From Echinicola pacifica DSM 19836 (GTDB taxonomy: Bacteria; Bacteroidota; Bacteroidia; Cytophagales; Cyclobacteriaceae): a DNA stretch of 64,000 nt. The translations under genes and the position numbers were made by a program. Within the stretch, counting starts at the first letter, position 1; every line of letters begins with the position of its first letter. The notes below the pieces were generated by a model that saw only the letters and a program-made list of their open reading frames with translations, did not search any database and had not been told where the DNA came from. The DNA is taken from positions 60,855 to 124,854 of the forward strand of contig NZ_KB890758.1 of NCBI RefSeq assembly GCF_000373245.1. Direction: 5' to 3'. Shown piece by piece: positions 9,615-18,850 of the stretch.

Positions 9615-10670
9615 TCAACTCTCTTTTTTCAACTTTTCCCAATACCAGTCACAAGCCTTCAAAATCCCCTCTTCCACCGTAATGGAAGGGTCATAGCCAA
9701 CGGCCTTATTACTCTTTGCAATGGACGCTAAGGAATGGGGCACATCCCCCGGTCTTTCGGGCCCATAATCCACCTCTACCGCCGATATGGCAGCATCATA
9801 CTTTGACAAGCCTTGCTTAAGTGCATCCACTAGCTGGTTCAAATTGGTACGATCACCACAAGCGACATTGAGCACCTCACATATGGTATCTCCAAAGGGT
9901 TTTGGCTCTTTTATCTCAGCATAATACTGATCTAATTGCTCGGTCAAGTCAGCGGTACTGATTTCAGCACACTTTATATTTGCTTGAATGACATTGTCAA
10001 TATAAGTGAAATCCCTTGAGAAGGTCCCGTCCCCGTTGATTTTGGGAGAGGATTTCTCTATCAGCTGGCTGGCAAATTTGGGGATCACAGCGGCATAGGC
10101 GCCATTAGGATCCTGTCTGCTGCCAAACACATTGAAATACCGTAGTCCAATGGTCTCCAATCCATATACCATCGCGAAGTTTTGAGCAAATAACTCATCT
10201 ACATATTTGGTAATTGCGTAAGGAGAGAGGGATTTGCCGATTTTATGCTCCACTTTTGGAAGGTCAGGATGATCTCCATAGGTGGACGAGCTGGCAGCGT
10301 AGATTACTCTTTTTACTCCTGCCTGCTTCGCAGCAAAGAGGACTTTGACAAAACCGCCGATATTCACATCAGTGGAGGTCATCGGGTCTGCGATGGATCG
10401 TGGTACTGAGCCTAAGGCTGCCTGATGAAACACATAATCACATCCTTCCACCGCCTCAGCACAGTCTTCAAAGTTCCTGATATCCCCTTTGATCAAGGTG
10501 AAATGCTCAGAGCGCATAGCCTGATCCAGGTTCTCCAGTTTACCGGTCGAAAAATTATCCAGGCATACCACTTGGTTGCCTGATTCTAGTAGAGTATCAA
10601 TCAGGTTGGAGCCGATAAAACCGGCTCCACCTGTGACCAAGACTTTTTGTCCTGTAAGTTTATATGGCAT
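9615..10670 (-). CDS. NAD-dependent UDP-sugar 4-epimerase (UDP-GlcNAc/GalNAc type, WbpP-like)
   Basis: Extended short-chain dehydrogenase/reductase that inverts C4 of a UDP-hexose or UDP-HexNAc. The 351 residues show NAD motif GGAGFIGSNL at 14-23, GDIR at 62-65, the SSSTYGD segment at 127-133, and the catalytic pair Tyr151/Lys155 in YAITK. The sequence LRYFNVFGSRQDPNGAYAAV is typical of the WbpP/Gne-like branch acting on N-acetylated UDP-sugars; this assignment is by family resemblance only. It lies 41 bases after ugd and 42 before manC, all minus strand. Its product would be a natural substrate for the nearby UDP-HexNAc dehydrogenases. Confidence 0.87.
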   Translation of the reverse strand: MPYKLTGQKVLVTGGAGFIGSNLIDTLLESGNQVVCLDNFSTGKLENLDQAMRSEHFTLIKGDIRNFEDCAEAVEGCDYVFHQAALGSVPRSIADPMTSTDVNIGGFVKVLFAAKQAGVKRVIYAASSSTYGDHPDLPKVEHKIGKSLSPYAITKYVDELFAQNFAMVYGLETIGLRYFNVFGSRQDPNGAYAAVIPKFASQLIEKSSPKINGDGTFSRDFTYIDNVIQANIKCAEISTADLTEQLDQYYAEIKEPKPFGDTICEVLNVACGDRTNLNQLVDALKQGLSKYDAAISAVEVDYGPERPGDVPHSLASIAKSNKAVGYDPSITVEEGILKACDWYWEKLKKES

Positions 10671-10711
10671 GACGAAGTCTATGCAGGTTATTTATAACTA
10701 ATTTATTGGGA

Positions 10712-12028
10712 TCAGATTCCGATACCATAATGCTCAAATCCTAGTTCTTTAAGGTATTTGCCATCATAGATGTTTCTACCATCAAAAACCACTTTGTTTT
10801 TGAGCAATTTGGTTAATGCACTCCAGCTAGGGATTCTGAATTCTGACCATTCAGTAACCAATAGTAGAGCATCTGCATCCACACAAGCGTCATAAGCATC
10901 GTTGCAATAAGTCACCTTATCGCCTACATATACTTCTTTAGCCTCATGCATAGCGATAGGATCATATGCTTTCACCGTAGCGCCAGCAGCTCTAAGCTCA
11001 TCGATCATTACGATGGCAGGAGCCTCACGCATATCATCAGTGTTTGGCTTAAAGCTCAAGCCCCACATAGCAAAGGTCATTCCGCTAAGATCATCGCCAA
11101 AGTGCTTTTTGATTTTCTTAACCAAGGTATGTTTCTGGTCGTCATTCACCGCTTCCACAGCTTCCAAAACCCTAAGGTCATAGCCGTATGTTTTAGCAGT
11201 TTTGATGATAGCCTTCACATCCTTAGGGAAGCAGCTTCCTCCATAACCCACACCTGGGTAGATGAATTTATTTCCAATTCTTGGGTCAGATCCGATACCA
11301 GATCTTACCATATTTGCATCCGCACCCACAAGCTCACAAAGGTTCGCGATATCATTCATGAATGAAATCTTAGTGGCTAGCATGGCATTGGCAGTATATT
11401 TGGTCATCTCCGCAGAAGGGATGTCCATATAGATAAGGCGCTCACCGCTCAACTGGAATGGCTTATACAACCTTCTCATGATTTCTTCTGCACGCTCATC
11501 TTCTACTCCGATGATGATTCTGTCTGGTTTTAGGAAATCCTCTACAGCAGCTCCTTCTTTCAAGAATTCAGGATTAGACGCTACTGCAAACTCAAGGTCG
11601 CTTTCTCTTTTGTCCAAAGCATCCTTAATAGCTGCTTTAACTTTTGATCCGGTCGTCACTGGCACAGTACTCTTAGTCGCTACCACAATAAAATCGCTCA
11701 TGGTACGGCCAATTTCGTCTGCTACTGCCAAAACGTACTTCAAATCAGCAGATCCATCCTCACCTGGAGGTGTTCCTACAGCGATAAAAGCAACTTCAGA
11801 TCCCTGAATAGCTTCTCCAAGATTAGTAGAAAACGATAGTCTTCCACTCTTGTAGTTTCTCATTACAATCTCTTCAAGCCCTGGCTCATAAATCGGCATG
11901 ATGCCATTCTTAAGCTTGTCGATTTTTTTCTGGTCTATATCTACACAGACCACTTCGATACCTACATCGGCAAAACAGGCTCCTGAAACAAGGCCTACAT
12001 ATCCGGTTCCTACAACAGTAATTTTCAT
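10712..12028 (-). CDS. ugd: UDP-glucose 6-dehydrogenase
   Basis: Converts UDP-glucose to UDP-glucuronate with two NAD+. The 438-residue length is standard. GTGYVGLVSGACFADVG at 7-23 binds NAD, and the catalytic cysteine is Cys266 in YGGSCFPKD. The motif NPEFLKEGAA at 152-161 contains the conserved glutamate of the active site. This is the true UDP-glucose branch, distinct from the two VGGHC-type dehydrogenases nearby. It is the first gene of the minus-strand ugd-epimerase-manC run and faces the NusG-like gene across 813 bases. Confidence 0.95.
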   Translation of the reverse strand: MKITVVGTGYVGLVSGACFADVGIEVVCVDIDQKKIDKLKNGIMPIYEPGLEEIVMRNYKSGRLSFSTNLGEAIQGSEVAFIAVGTPPGEDGSADLKYVLAVADEIGRTMSDFIVVATKSTVPVTTGSKVKAAIKDALDKRESDLEFAVASNPEFLKEGAAVEDFLKPDRIIIGVEDERAEEIMRRLYKPFQLSGERLIYMDIPSAEMTKYTANAMLATKISFMNDIANLCELVGADANMVRSGIGSDPRIGNKFIYPGVGYGGSCFPKDVKAIIKTAKTYGYDLRVLEAVEAVNDDQKHTLVKKIKKHFGDDLSGMTFAMWGLSFKPNTDDMREAPAIVMIDELRAAGATVKAYDPIAMHEAKEVYVGDKVTYCNDAYDACVDADALLLVTEWSEFRIPSWSALTKLLKNKVVFDGRNIYDGKYLKELGFEHYGIGI

Positions 12029-12841
12029 CTTTTACAAAACTTTATTTAGGTGGTTAAAAATACTATTAATTTATCTTTTATTTACAATTTCACGCTTCTT
12101 AAACTCAAATCTTACTCACTTATACTTACCTCTCTCCAAACCCATGCCTTTATTGCCTCTTGGTAAATATATTAAGGTCATCCAGGAATTTAATTGGGTA
12201 GGTTTTTACTTTTTAGGCTTCTGGGTAGTATGAGATCCATACATTAAATACTCTTCGAGGAATATCACCTATAAAAATTCCAACATCCCTGCTGATATCC
12301 CTTTTCGAATGTCTAACTGCTGTCAATCTCATCAAACAATTTATAATAAAACTACTTTATTATTACACCATCTACTAGACCACTGGCTGTACCACCCTTC
12401 TCTCTTCCCACCTCCCCTGGCCAAGCATTTTCAGTAGCTGACTAGTCTTTGGTTTTATTTGATGATCTAAAAGTAGGTCAAAATATTTTAAATACAAAAA
12501 TTTGTCTTTAAAAAATTGTTTTATGTATTTCAACATCTTTTAAAGCTCCCTCCTTCTTTTTTCAAAATGATAGAAATAATTGAATTATTATGCTTTCTAT
12601 TCCACAGAAGGCAAGATATTTACTCTATTTGGCAGTAAATAGCATCTTATATTATGAAATCATAAATTTTACTGCAGCTACCAGTACAATCTACAAAAAC
12701 CCAGGTCATAAAACCCATTTTTTAGAGTATCGAAATGGCGGGACATAAAATAGTCCGAATAAAAAGCCATCGTCTTAATCAGGAAAAACTTGTGTTTATA
12801 CATGGATATTCCGACTTTTGAAGTTCAAATTTTTATGACTT
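12029..12841. other. long divergent intergenic region of the polysaccharide locus
   Basis: These 813 bases separate ugd (leftward) from the NusG-like gene (rightward). It is AT-rich and must hold both promoters and possibly long 5' leaders. I found no exact TAnnTTTG box on either strand, no stable hairpin with a T run, and no convincing coding frame; a 111-codon plus-strand frame at 11,898-12,233 is antisense to ugd and lacks protein-like composition. Confidence 0.5.
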
Positions 12842-13345
12842 ATGAGTACGGAGAGAAATTGGTACGTATTATATACTGCTCCAAGAGCGGAGAAGAAAGT
12901 AGCGCAGAGGCTGGAGGAAAATGGCGGGGAAGTATATCTCCCCATGATAGAGGAAATCCGGCAGTGGAGTGATCGTAAGAAAAAAGTAAGCCGCCCACTT
13001 TTCAACGGCTATGTATTCGTCAAAACTGAAAAAAACAAACTCTGGGAAACTCTTCAAATACAAGGAGCGGTGAAATTTGTAAACTTCTCGGGGGATCATG
13101 CCATCGTTCGGGATTTTGAGATTGAAGCAATCAAGCGAGTGGTATCCACTGGGGTGTCCATTGAAGTGAATACTGACAACTTATCTCCTGGAAAGCAGGT
13201 CAGGATCATTGGCGGACCTATGCAGGGATTTGAGGGAGAATGTATCCAAAAAGCGAATCAGGACTTCTTTATTATCCGAGTCCCCAGCATTCACCAAACC
13301 GTAATGGTAAACGTACCCTCAAAATTCCTACAAATAAAAGATTAA
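12842..13345 (+). CDS. specialised NusG paralogue (UpxY/LoaP-like antiterminator)
   Basis: Transcription elongation factor thought to prevent premature termination in long polysaccharide operons. The 167 residues contain an NGN domain (about 5-100), starting NWYVLYTAPRAEKKV and containing RPLFNGYVFV at 51-60, and a KOW motif around 116-145 (PGKQVRIIGGPMQGFEGEC). A housekeeping NusG would normally sit beside secE and ribosomal protein genes; here the neighbour is a sugar-nucleotide operon, so a locus-specific role is inferred. It is a lone gene and divergent from ugd. In Bacteroides, UpxY genes are usually first in the operon they control, so the divergent position is notable. Confidence 0.85.
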   Translation: MSTERNWYVLYTAPRAEKKVAQRLEENGGEVYLPMIEEIRQWSDRKKKVSRPLFNGYVFVKTEKNKLWETLQIQGAVKFVNFSGDHAIVRDFEIEAIKRVVSTGVSIEVNTDNLSPGKQVRIIGGPMQGFEGECIQKANQDFFIIRVPSIHQTVMVNVPSKFLQIKD

Positions 13346-13454
13346 AAAGCTCCTGCGGCTCCCCAAAGCCCTTATTACTCGAGTCCCAAAAGAGAGAGAT
13401 AAAAACTGCCTTGGTTATTAATAGCTAATGAGGACTTCCTGAGTCAAATAATTC

Positions 13455-13823
13455 TTAATGGTAATAAAACTCTTTATTCTTTTCGAATAATCGACGAAAC
13501 CTGTTGCCGGTGAGTGCACTGAATCCTCCAATCAAAAGTCCCAAAAGCCCAGTAGCCACAATCAACACCGGTGTATTATTGATTCCCATAAGTGCTGACA
13601 TCTGGTCTGGGAGTGAGGACCCCGTGATCCAGGTAATATAAAATGCCTTTCCGGCCCAAGCTAAGGCCACGCCCAAGCCTGCCGCAAAGAAGGTCTGAGC
13701 CCCTGGACCAGCCATGATCGCTCCCATAACGGCCCAAAGCAACATCATCATCCAATAGGTCATATAAGGACCCAAAGCGATGCTCACCACTAAAAATAAC
13801 AGAAGCCAAAGTGAGAATTTCAT
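13455..13823 (-). CDS. small multi-pass membrane protein of unknown function
   Basis: 122 residues, almost wholly hydrophobic, with about four likely membrane helices: residues 3-19, 22-40, 46-64 and 84-106. A short basic tail (GNRFRRLFEKNKEFYYH) should face the cytoplasm. I do not recognise a named family. Its ATG at 13823 directly abuts the stop codon of the penicillin-acylase gene, so the two are translated from one message and may be functionally linked. No conserved charged residue suggesting transport or catalysis stands out. Confidence 0.72.
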   Translation of the reverse strand: MKFSLWLLLFLVVSIALGPYMTYWMMMLLWAVMGAIMAGPGAQTFFAAGLGVALAWAGKAFYITWITGSSLPDQMSALMGINNTPVLIVATGLLGLLIGGFSALTGNRFRRLFEKNKEFYYH

Positions 13824-16256
13824 CTATTTTTTCGGTTTTAGAATGGTATAAAACAAGGAATTATTTTTGGAGGAGGCATCGCGAAGCTGAAAGTCCAGGT
13901 ACTCACCCTTAGCCCAAGGGGCTATAAGGTTATCGTAAAATTTACTTCCTGGATTTCCTGATTGCCCGCCAGGGTATATCCCAAAGGCGACGATGGGCTT
14001 CCCTAGCTCCACCACCATTCTCCAGCTCGCCCCATGCCGCTCGCTCGTAGCATTCACAATACTTCTTCCCCCACCGGTATAGATCCCTTGGCGGCTAAAG
14101 GCCTTGAAATTGGGGACCAGGTGATTGATAGAGGTATGCTTAAATTTGGCCCAGTCCATCTCTGGATTACTTTGCCTAATGCTGTCATATTGCTGAGCAG
14201 CGATGACAAAACTTGAGGCAATATGATCCTTGGCTGATTCAAACACCTGAGGCGTCGAGGTATCATCAAAGAGACTGTCCTGGGGATAATCCCTTATAAA
14301 TCGTGTCGTTTGATAATTGTCCGGATGGATAATGGGCAAACCCTCTTGATCCAAATACTTCCACACGCCCTCCTTGAGAACCGACCACCACAGGTCAAAG
14401 GCTATAGGGCCATTTTGATCAGGATCAGCATAATAATCCCAGCGCTGCAAGGTATCCAAGAAGGCCGTCTCAGCCTCAGAGTACTCCCTGGTGCTGTCCG
14501 CTGCGATCATCTCCAGCATCACCGGCAAAGCCTCTGCAGCATGCAGATTATAATCATCAAACTGCAGCCTCTTCATATCCTCCACCTCTATGGCCTCCAT
14601 CGAGGCCAGCTGGCTATTGATCCGTCGGTTTCTATATTCCTCAAAACTGTCATCAAAAACATAATAAGGATAGGAAGGTCCTACGGAATATTGATTGGCA
14701 GAGCTTACAAAGCCCCTTTCAGGATTCAGTGTTGCTGGGTTTTGGTCGGAAGGAATGTAACCTGCCCATTCAAAAGCTGGATTATTACCATCCATCAGGT
14801 ATTTTCCTTGTTTGGGCCACTTCAGCGGAAATTTCCCCTGTACCTTCATAGCGATATCACCCTCCACCGAGGCAAACACAAAATTCTGCCCTGGGGAAGA
14901 AAAATGAGCTAAGGCCTCCAAATAGTCTTTATGATTGGTAGCTCTATTCAGTTCAAGGAATGTCCCTTGCTCATTGGAGCCCTCATGAGCGGTCCATTTT
15001 AAGGCGAAATTCGCCTTGGGATCTTTTGCTTTGAAGCTTTTGTCATAGACCACCGGCCCATAGTGAGTATATATTACAGTATCCTGAAAGGTCACGCTTC
15101 CCTTCACCTCTATCGTCTCCACCCGCACCGTGCTCTGGATCCATTGGTCATTATAGCGGTATTCCAGTCTCTTGGAATCCTTAAACTGGATGGCATACCA
15201 ATCACGCACATCCCGGGTGGCATTGGTCACTCCCCAGGCGATATTTTGGTTGAAGCCAGAGATCACTCCCAAAGCGCCTGGTAAGGTGGCTCCCTTGACG
15301 GAATACTCCGGGCTGCTAAGCTGCATGGCGTACCAAAGGCTCGGTAGATTCAATCCTAAATGTGGGTCATTCGCCAATATTGGATGGCCATTTTTTGTTT
15401 TGGAGCCTGAAACCGCCCAGTTGTTTGAGCCTACTCCTTCCTCAGGACTAGGGAGTGGCTCCGCCAAAATCGAAAAATCAGGATATACAAGCCCCTCAGG
15501 CTTTTGGACCTTCAAAGGAATGAAATCCCATACCTGATCCATCTGGATCACAGGGTCATTGTCCTCCGGCATTTCTGGAAACAACTTATTGACCTGGGTC
15601 TCGCCAAGCAGATAGCGGAGGTTAGTGTATTCCAGGTCCTTATCCCCCACGAGCATATCTGCCATATACTTCAGCAGCAGCAAGGTTTTATAGGGCGTCC
15701 AGGCCTCTGGCCGATAGTCGAGCAGCTTATATTCCACTGGAAGTGCGGCTAATGAAAGCTGATTTATATATTGATTGACTCCATCGGCATAGGCCTCTAT
15801 CAAGCTGAGTGCCTCAGGTTCGTTTTCTTTTAGGTATTGCAGTCCCATCTCTGCCCCATATCCTAGTCCTTTGCGACGCTGCATCCGGTCAAAATCCAGC
15901 GCTACAGGCCCCACCACTTCAGCGACTCTTCCTGCTGCTGCCCGGGTTTGAAATTCCATCTGCCATAGGCGGTGCTTGGCCGTGATATAGCCCTGAGCCT
16001 TCATCAGGTCCCTTTGGTTCTCTGCAAAAAGATGAGGAATAAGCGCCTCGTCATAAATAACCTCCACTGGCGCTTCTAGCCCAACGAGCATTATCTCCTG
16101 TTGCGCCAAGTCATCCTCACTATAGGAATTCTGCCAAAAGCCATGTGAAGGATCCAGCAAATACCCTAAGGGAGGTATTTGCCCTAAATTAACAGAAAGC
16201 CCTACTGCGAGGACCAATGAAATTAAAAAAACCAGCAAAAAGCCGAAATACTTCAT
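13824..16256 (-). CDS. penicillin acylase family (S45) N-terminal nucleophile amidohydrolase
   Basis: Secreted or periplasmic hydrolase that cleaves amide bonds in N-acyl compounds. Known relatives act on penicillins, N-acyl-homoserine lactones or cyclic lipopeptides; the substrate here is unknown. It has 810 residues with an N-terminal hydrophobic export segment (4-22). The alpha chain runs to about residue 276, and the autocatalytic site is Gly276-Ser277 in GVGSNNWAVSG, Ser277 becoming the N-terminal nucleophile of the beta chain. The downstream HPILANDPHLGL and GFNQNIAWGVTN segments are family hallmarks, the latter carrying the oxyanion-hole Asn. All key residues are present. It is followed with no gap by the small membrane protein at 13455-13823. 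Confidence 0.92.
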   Translation of the reverse strand: MKYFGFLLVFLISLVLAVGLSVNLGQIPPLGYLLDPSHGFWQNSYSEDDLAQQEIMLVGLEAPVEVIYDEALIPHLFAENQRDLMKAQGYITAKHRLWQMEFQTRAAAGRVAEVVGPVALDFDRMQRRKGLGYGAEMGLQYLKENEPEALSLIEAYADGVNQYINQLSLAALPVEYKLLDYRPEAWTPYKTLLLLKYMADMLVGDKDLEYTNLRYLLGETQVNKLFPEMPEDNDPVIQMDQVWDFIPLKVQKPEGLVYPDFSILAEPLPSPEEGVGSNNWAVSGSKTKNGHPILANDPHLGLNLPSLWYAMQLSSPEYSVKGATLPGALGVISGFNQNIAWGVTNATRDVRDWYAIQFKDSKRLEYRYNDQWIQSTVRVETIEVKGSVTFQDTVIYTHYGPVVYDKSFKAKDPKANFALKWTAHEGSNEQGTFLELNRATNHKDYLEALAHFSSPGQNFVFASVEGDIAMKVQGKFPLKWPKQGKYLMDGNNPAFEWAGYIPSDQNPATLNPERGFVSSANQYSVGPSYPYYVFDDSFEEYRNRRINSQLASMEAIEVEDMKRLQFDDYNLHAAEALPVMLEMIAADSTREYSEAETAFLDTLQRWDYYADPDQNGPIAFDLWWSVLKEGVWKYLDQEGLPIIHPDNYQTTRFIRDYPQDSLFDDTSTPQVFESAKDHIASSFVIAAQQYDSIRQSNPEMDWAKFKHTSINHLVPNFKAFSRQGIYTGGGRSIVNATSERHGASWRMVVELGKPIVAFGIYPGGQSGNPGSKFYDNLIAPWAKGEYLDFQLRDASSKNNSLFYTILKPKK

Positions 16257-16639
16257 ATATACTTCCCCTTTTAGGTCATGAAAGGTGAATAATCTTCGAA
16301 TTTAACCCTTATAAACGTATTTTCAATTTTATTCACTGCTTAAATTTGGCGATAAACACATAATTCAACCCGATAATTGACTATTTCACAATTATCCGTT
16401 AAAATCTGAACTACATCTTCAAAATCTACAAAAATTTAGCCCCCTATTTTCATCCTCTTTTTATAGTAGCCTACCGAGATAAATTCGGATTCTGTTTTTA
16501 GAGAGATACAGGTCTCCGGCGAATAAAACCTAAGCTAACCAAACAATCCTCCTGAGAAAAGCTATTCCTAGCAAACCAAAGCATTTTTTGAGCACTTCCG
16601 AATCCATAGATTCACGAAAAGGCTTTATGGTGCGGGCAC
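16257..16639. other. intergenic, no gene seen
   Basis: About 380 bases between the acylase start and the terminator of the DUF2911 gene. It probably carries the acylase promoter on the minus strand. No exact promoter box, RNA gene or coding frame was found. Confidence 0.5.
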
Positions 16640-16673
16640 AAAAAAACCTGAGAGCGGTCCGTCCTCAGGTTTT
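16640..16673 (-). terminator. intrinsic terminator after the DUF2911 gene
   Basis: A 10-bp perfect stem (16643-16652 with 16664-16673) has an 11-base loop. On the minus strand it is followed by a T run (A run 16640-16646). It lies about 40 bases past the stop at 16715. Confidence 0.82.
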
Positions 16674-16714
16674 ATAGTGTTGAATATATAACTGGCCATG
16701 GTTTACTTGGATTC

Positions 16715-17290
16715 TTACTCCACCTTGATGGGTAAATTCAACTTTTCCCACCTCACCACGATGCCGGGCTCGGTTACCGTTATTTTTAATTGTTCCTGAA
16801 TATCTTCCTTCCATTCTGGCTGAACCTGCACACGGATGACATCATTCTTTTCATTGTATTGAAAATGCCCATGCTCGAGATCCCAATCCTTATTGAGGAT
16901 CACTGTCCAAGGTCCTTTTTCGGCAGGAATGGTAAATAATGAATATTTGCCTGCTGGCACGGATTTACCTTCTACCATCACGTCCTGCTCAAAAGACACA
17001 TAAGTGGCCTCATTAGCACCTGTTCTCCACACTTCACCATAGGCTTCCAAATTGCCCCAAATGGTACGGCCCTTGACAGAAGGAGCCCCATATTGGATAA
17101 AAATCCCTTTTCCATTGATCTTGGCTTCAGAGGATTTCATGGGGCTGGCACGCTCCTCCTCTTTCATTTCCATCGCCTCAGTTTCTTCCCTTTCAGCTTC
17201 CTCAGAGGCCTTATTCTCCCCAGCACAGCCCGACACCACTAGAACAAGACTCACCAACCATGCTAAAAATAAAGTGTCTACCTTTTTCAT
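16715..17290 (-). CDS. DUF2911 lipoprotein
   Basis: Exported lipoprotein of unknown function, 191 residues. The signal peptide ends in lipobox VVSGC with Cys22 as the lipidated residue, followed by an acidic, Glu/Lys-rich linker (about 25-55). The DUF2911 domain fills the rest: IQYGAPSVKGRTIWG near 70-84, then VWRTGANEAT and PAGKYSLFTIP, which are the family's conserved blocks. DUF2911 proteins are common single genes in Bacteroidota, with no assigned reaction that I know of. It is a monocistronic unit with a terminator at 16640-16673. Confidence 0.88.
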   Translation of the reverse strand: MKKVDTLFLAWLVSLVLVVSGCAGENKASEEAEREETEAMEMKEEERASPMKSSEAKINGKGIFIQYGAPSVKGRTIWGNLEAYGEVWRTGANEATYVSFEQDVMVEGKSVPAGKYSLFTIPAEKGPWTVILNKDWDLEHGHFQYNEKNDVIRVQVQPEWKEDIQEQLKITVTEPGIVVRWEKLNLPIKVE

Positions 17291-17682
17291 ATACTTTTAA
17301 TAATTGATTCAACACGAATTTAAGCATTTTTTCTGCATCCACTTCTTCCCCCTCAAAATAAATGAGGGAGATGCGATAAGCTTCAGCATGTTTCAGGGAG
17401 TTTATAGGGTCTCTGAAATTTACATTAAAGCTTAGTGTCAGCCATTATTAGCAGATCCTCTAAGGAAGAAAGGACTTGCGATCCTTTCATGCTAAAGATT
17501 TTTCTCTAAGGTCAGAAACTTCACTGAAAGTGCTTATTTATAGTGAGAAATAAGCCAATCTGCTTCCCCATATATCTGCTGTTTCTAAGCTTATTGTTCT
17601 TTTTTACACCTCTTAACCGTTTATTACTTGATATTCCTTTCTTCTTACCCTATTTTCGCTATCCTTTATGTAAATAAATTGT
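17291..17682. other. divergent intergenic region
   Basis: About 390 bases between the leftward DUF2911 gene and the rightward phosphatase-family gene. It holds an 8-bp inverted repeat (17532-17539 with 17548-17555) without a T run. A weak -7-like element TATTTTCG lies at 17651-17658, about 25 bases before the plus-strand start; one mismatch to TAnnTTTG, so only suggestive. Confidence 0.4.
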
Positions 17683-18747
17683 ATGAGGTATCTAGTATCC
17701 CTGATATTTATTCTATCAGCCGTATTGTTTTTTGGAGTGAATATCTCTCCAGAGGAATTGACCTATGCGGGTTTGATACCCTTGCTGATCCCCGTATTTT
17801 TAGGGATCAATTTTATTTTATTATTTGTATTGATTTTGTCCAAGAGAAAACTTCTGGTGCTACCACTGGTGGCCATACTTTTTGGGTGGAAGTTTATTGG
17901 CATCACTTTTCAGTGGAATGCCAGTGATAAGGCCAGCGAGGGAATGGAAGTTTTGAGTTATAATGCTCATATGTTTTCCTATGAAAAGTATAAGGCTGGA
18001 GATGATAAAATCAAAGTCAATATATATGATTGGATCAGGGAGCAGGATGCCGATATTATAGGGATCCAGGAATTCTACCAGGACAATACCACTCCCTCTA
18101 GAAATGCCATTAAGCTATTAGGAGGGGATAATAAGTACTCCTATGCCACGCAGTCCGTCGAGGAGCGGAAGGGTAAGCGTTTTTTTGGCTTAGCTATATT
18201 CACTAAATACCCCATTCTGAATGAGGGGAAGCTGTTTGATAATAATAAAACAAATGGGGCGATGTTTGTGGACCTGAAAGTGAAAGATGATACGATCAGA
18301 GTCTATAATGTCCACTTAGAATCCATGAGTATTCCTGCGGAGCAGCTCGCCAATATAGATGGAATCAAAGAAAACTATAAGAAGACCTGGAGAAGGCTGA
18401 ATAAAGGGGTGGTAAACCGTGCCTCACAGGTAAATGTCCTTGCGCAGCATGTCAAAAACTCCCCTTATCCAAGTATCGTTATGGGGGATTTTAATGATGT
18501 CCCTTATAGCTACACCTATTTCTCCTTGCGTTCTTTCATGGACAATGCCTTTGAAAGTGCCGGTAAGGGATTTGGTTTTACGTTCAATAAGGTTTTGTTT
18601 TTCCTTAGAATAGATAATATATTCTACGACCAACGATTAGCCCCATTGGAATTTAACACTCTGCGAGAAGTAGATTACTCTGATCATTATCCCATACGGG
18701 CAAAATTCAGAATAGCCCCACTACTTCCCTCCAAAGAAGAACCATAG
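17683..18747 (+). CDS. membrane-anchored endonuclease/exonuclease/phosphatase (EEP) family protein
   Basis: Metal-dependent phosphoesterase fold, 354 residues. Three N-terminal membrane helices (about 2-20, 28-52, 57-75) anchor it. The catalytic EEP domain follows, outside the cytoplasm if the topology follows the usual pattern. Marks are IGIQEFY around 126-132 (metal-binding Glu), MGDFNDVPYSYTY (Asp/Asn pair) and YSDHYPIRAKF near the end (catalytic His). Homologues of this layout in Bacteroidota are annotated only as EEP family, and whether the substrate is DNA, a phosphoinositide-like lipid or another phosphodiester is unknown. The gene stands between two differently oriented or spaced neighbours and looks monocistronic. 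Confidence 0.87.
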   Translation: MRYLVSLIFILSAVLFFGVNISPEELTYAGLIPLLIPVFLGINFILLFVLILSKRKLLVLPLVAILFGWKFIGITFQWNASDKASEGMEVLSYNAHMFSYEKYKAGDDKIKVNIYDWIREQDADIIGIQEFYQDNTTPSRNAIKLLGGDNKYSYATQSVEERKGKRFFGLAIFTKYPILNEGKLFDNNKTNGAMFVDLKVKDDTIRVYNVHLESMSIPAEQLANIDGIKENYKKTWRRLNKGVVNRASQVNVLAQHVKNSPYPSIVMGDFNDVPYSYTYFSLRSFMDNAFESAGKGFGFTFNKVLFFLRIDNIFYDQRLAPLEFNTLREVDYSDHYPIRAKFRIAPLLPSKEEP

Positions 18748-18827
18748 CCAAGAGTCGGCAATAACCGGTTTTCATCTGCTTCACGGCGGGTTTGATAAGC
18801 GGTATCGCAGATTTTTGGTTTTTATTT

Positions 18828-18835
18828 TACTTTTG
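18828..18835 (+). promoter_or_regulatory. possible Bacteroidota -7 box of the M1 peptidase gene
   Basis: TACTTTTG matches TAnnTTTG exactly, but there is no good TTTG 19-21 bases upstream. Transcription would start about 10 bases before the ATG, giving a very short leader. Confidence 0.35.
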
Positions 18836-18850
18836 AAAAAAATATAACTT

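Noticed and set aside
14310..14912. 200-codon plus-strand frame
   Set aside because: Antisense to the penicillin-acylase gene, which keeps its catalytic residues across the same span.
17532..17555. 8-bp inverted repeat in the gap before the EEP gene
   Set aside because: Stem is short, AT-rich and without a T run; not distinguishable from chance.
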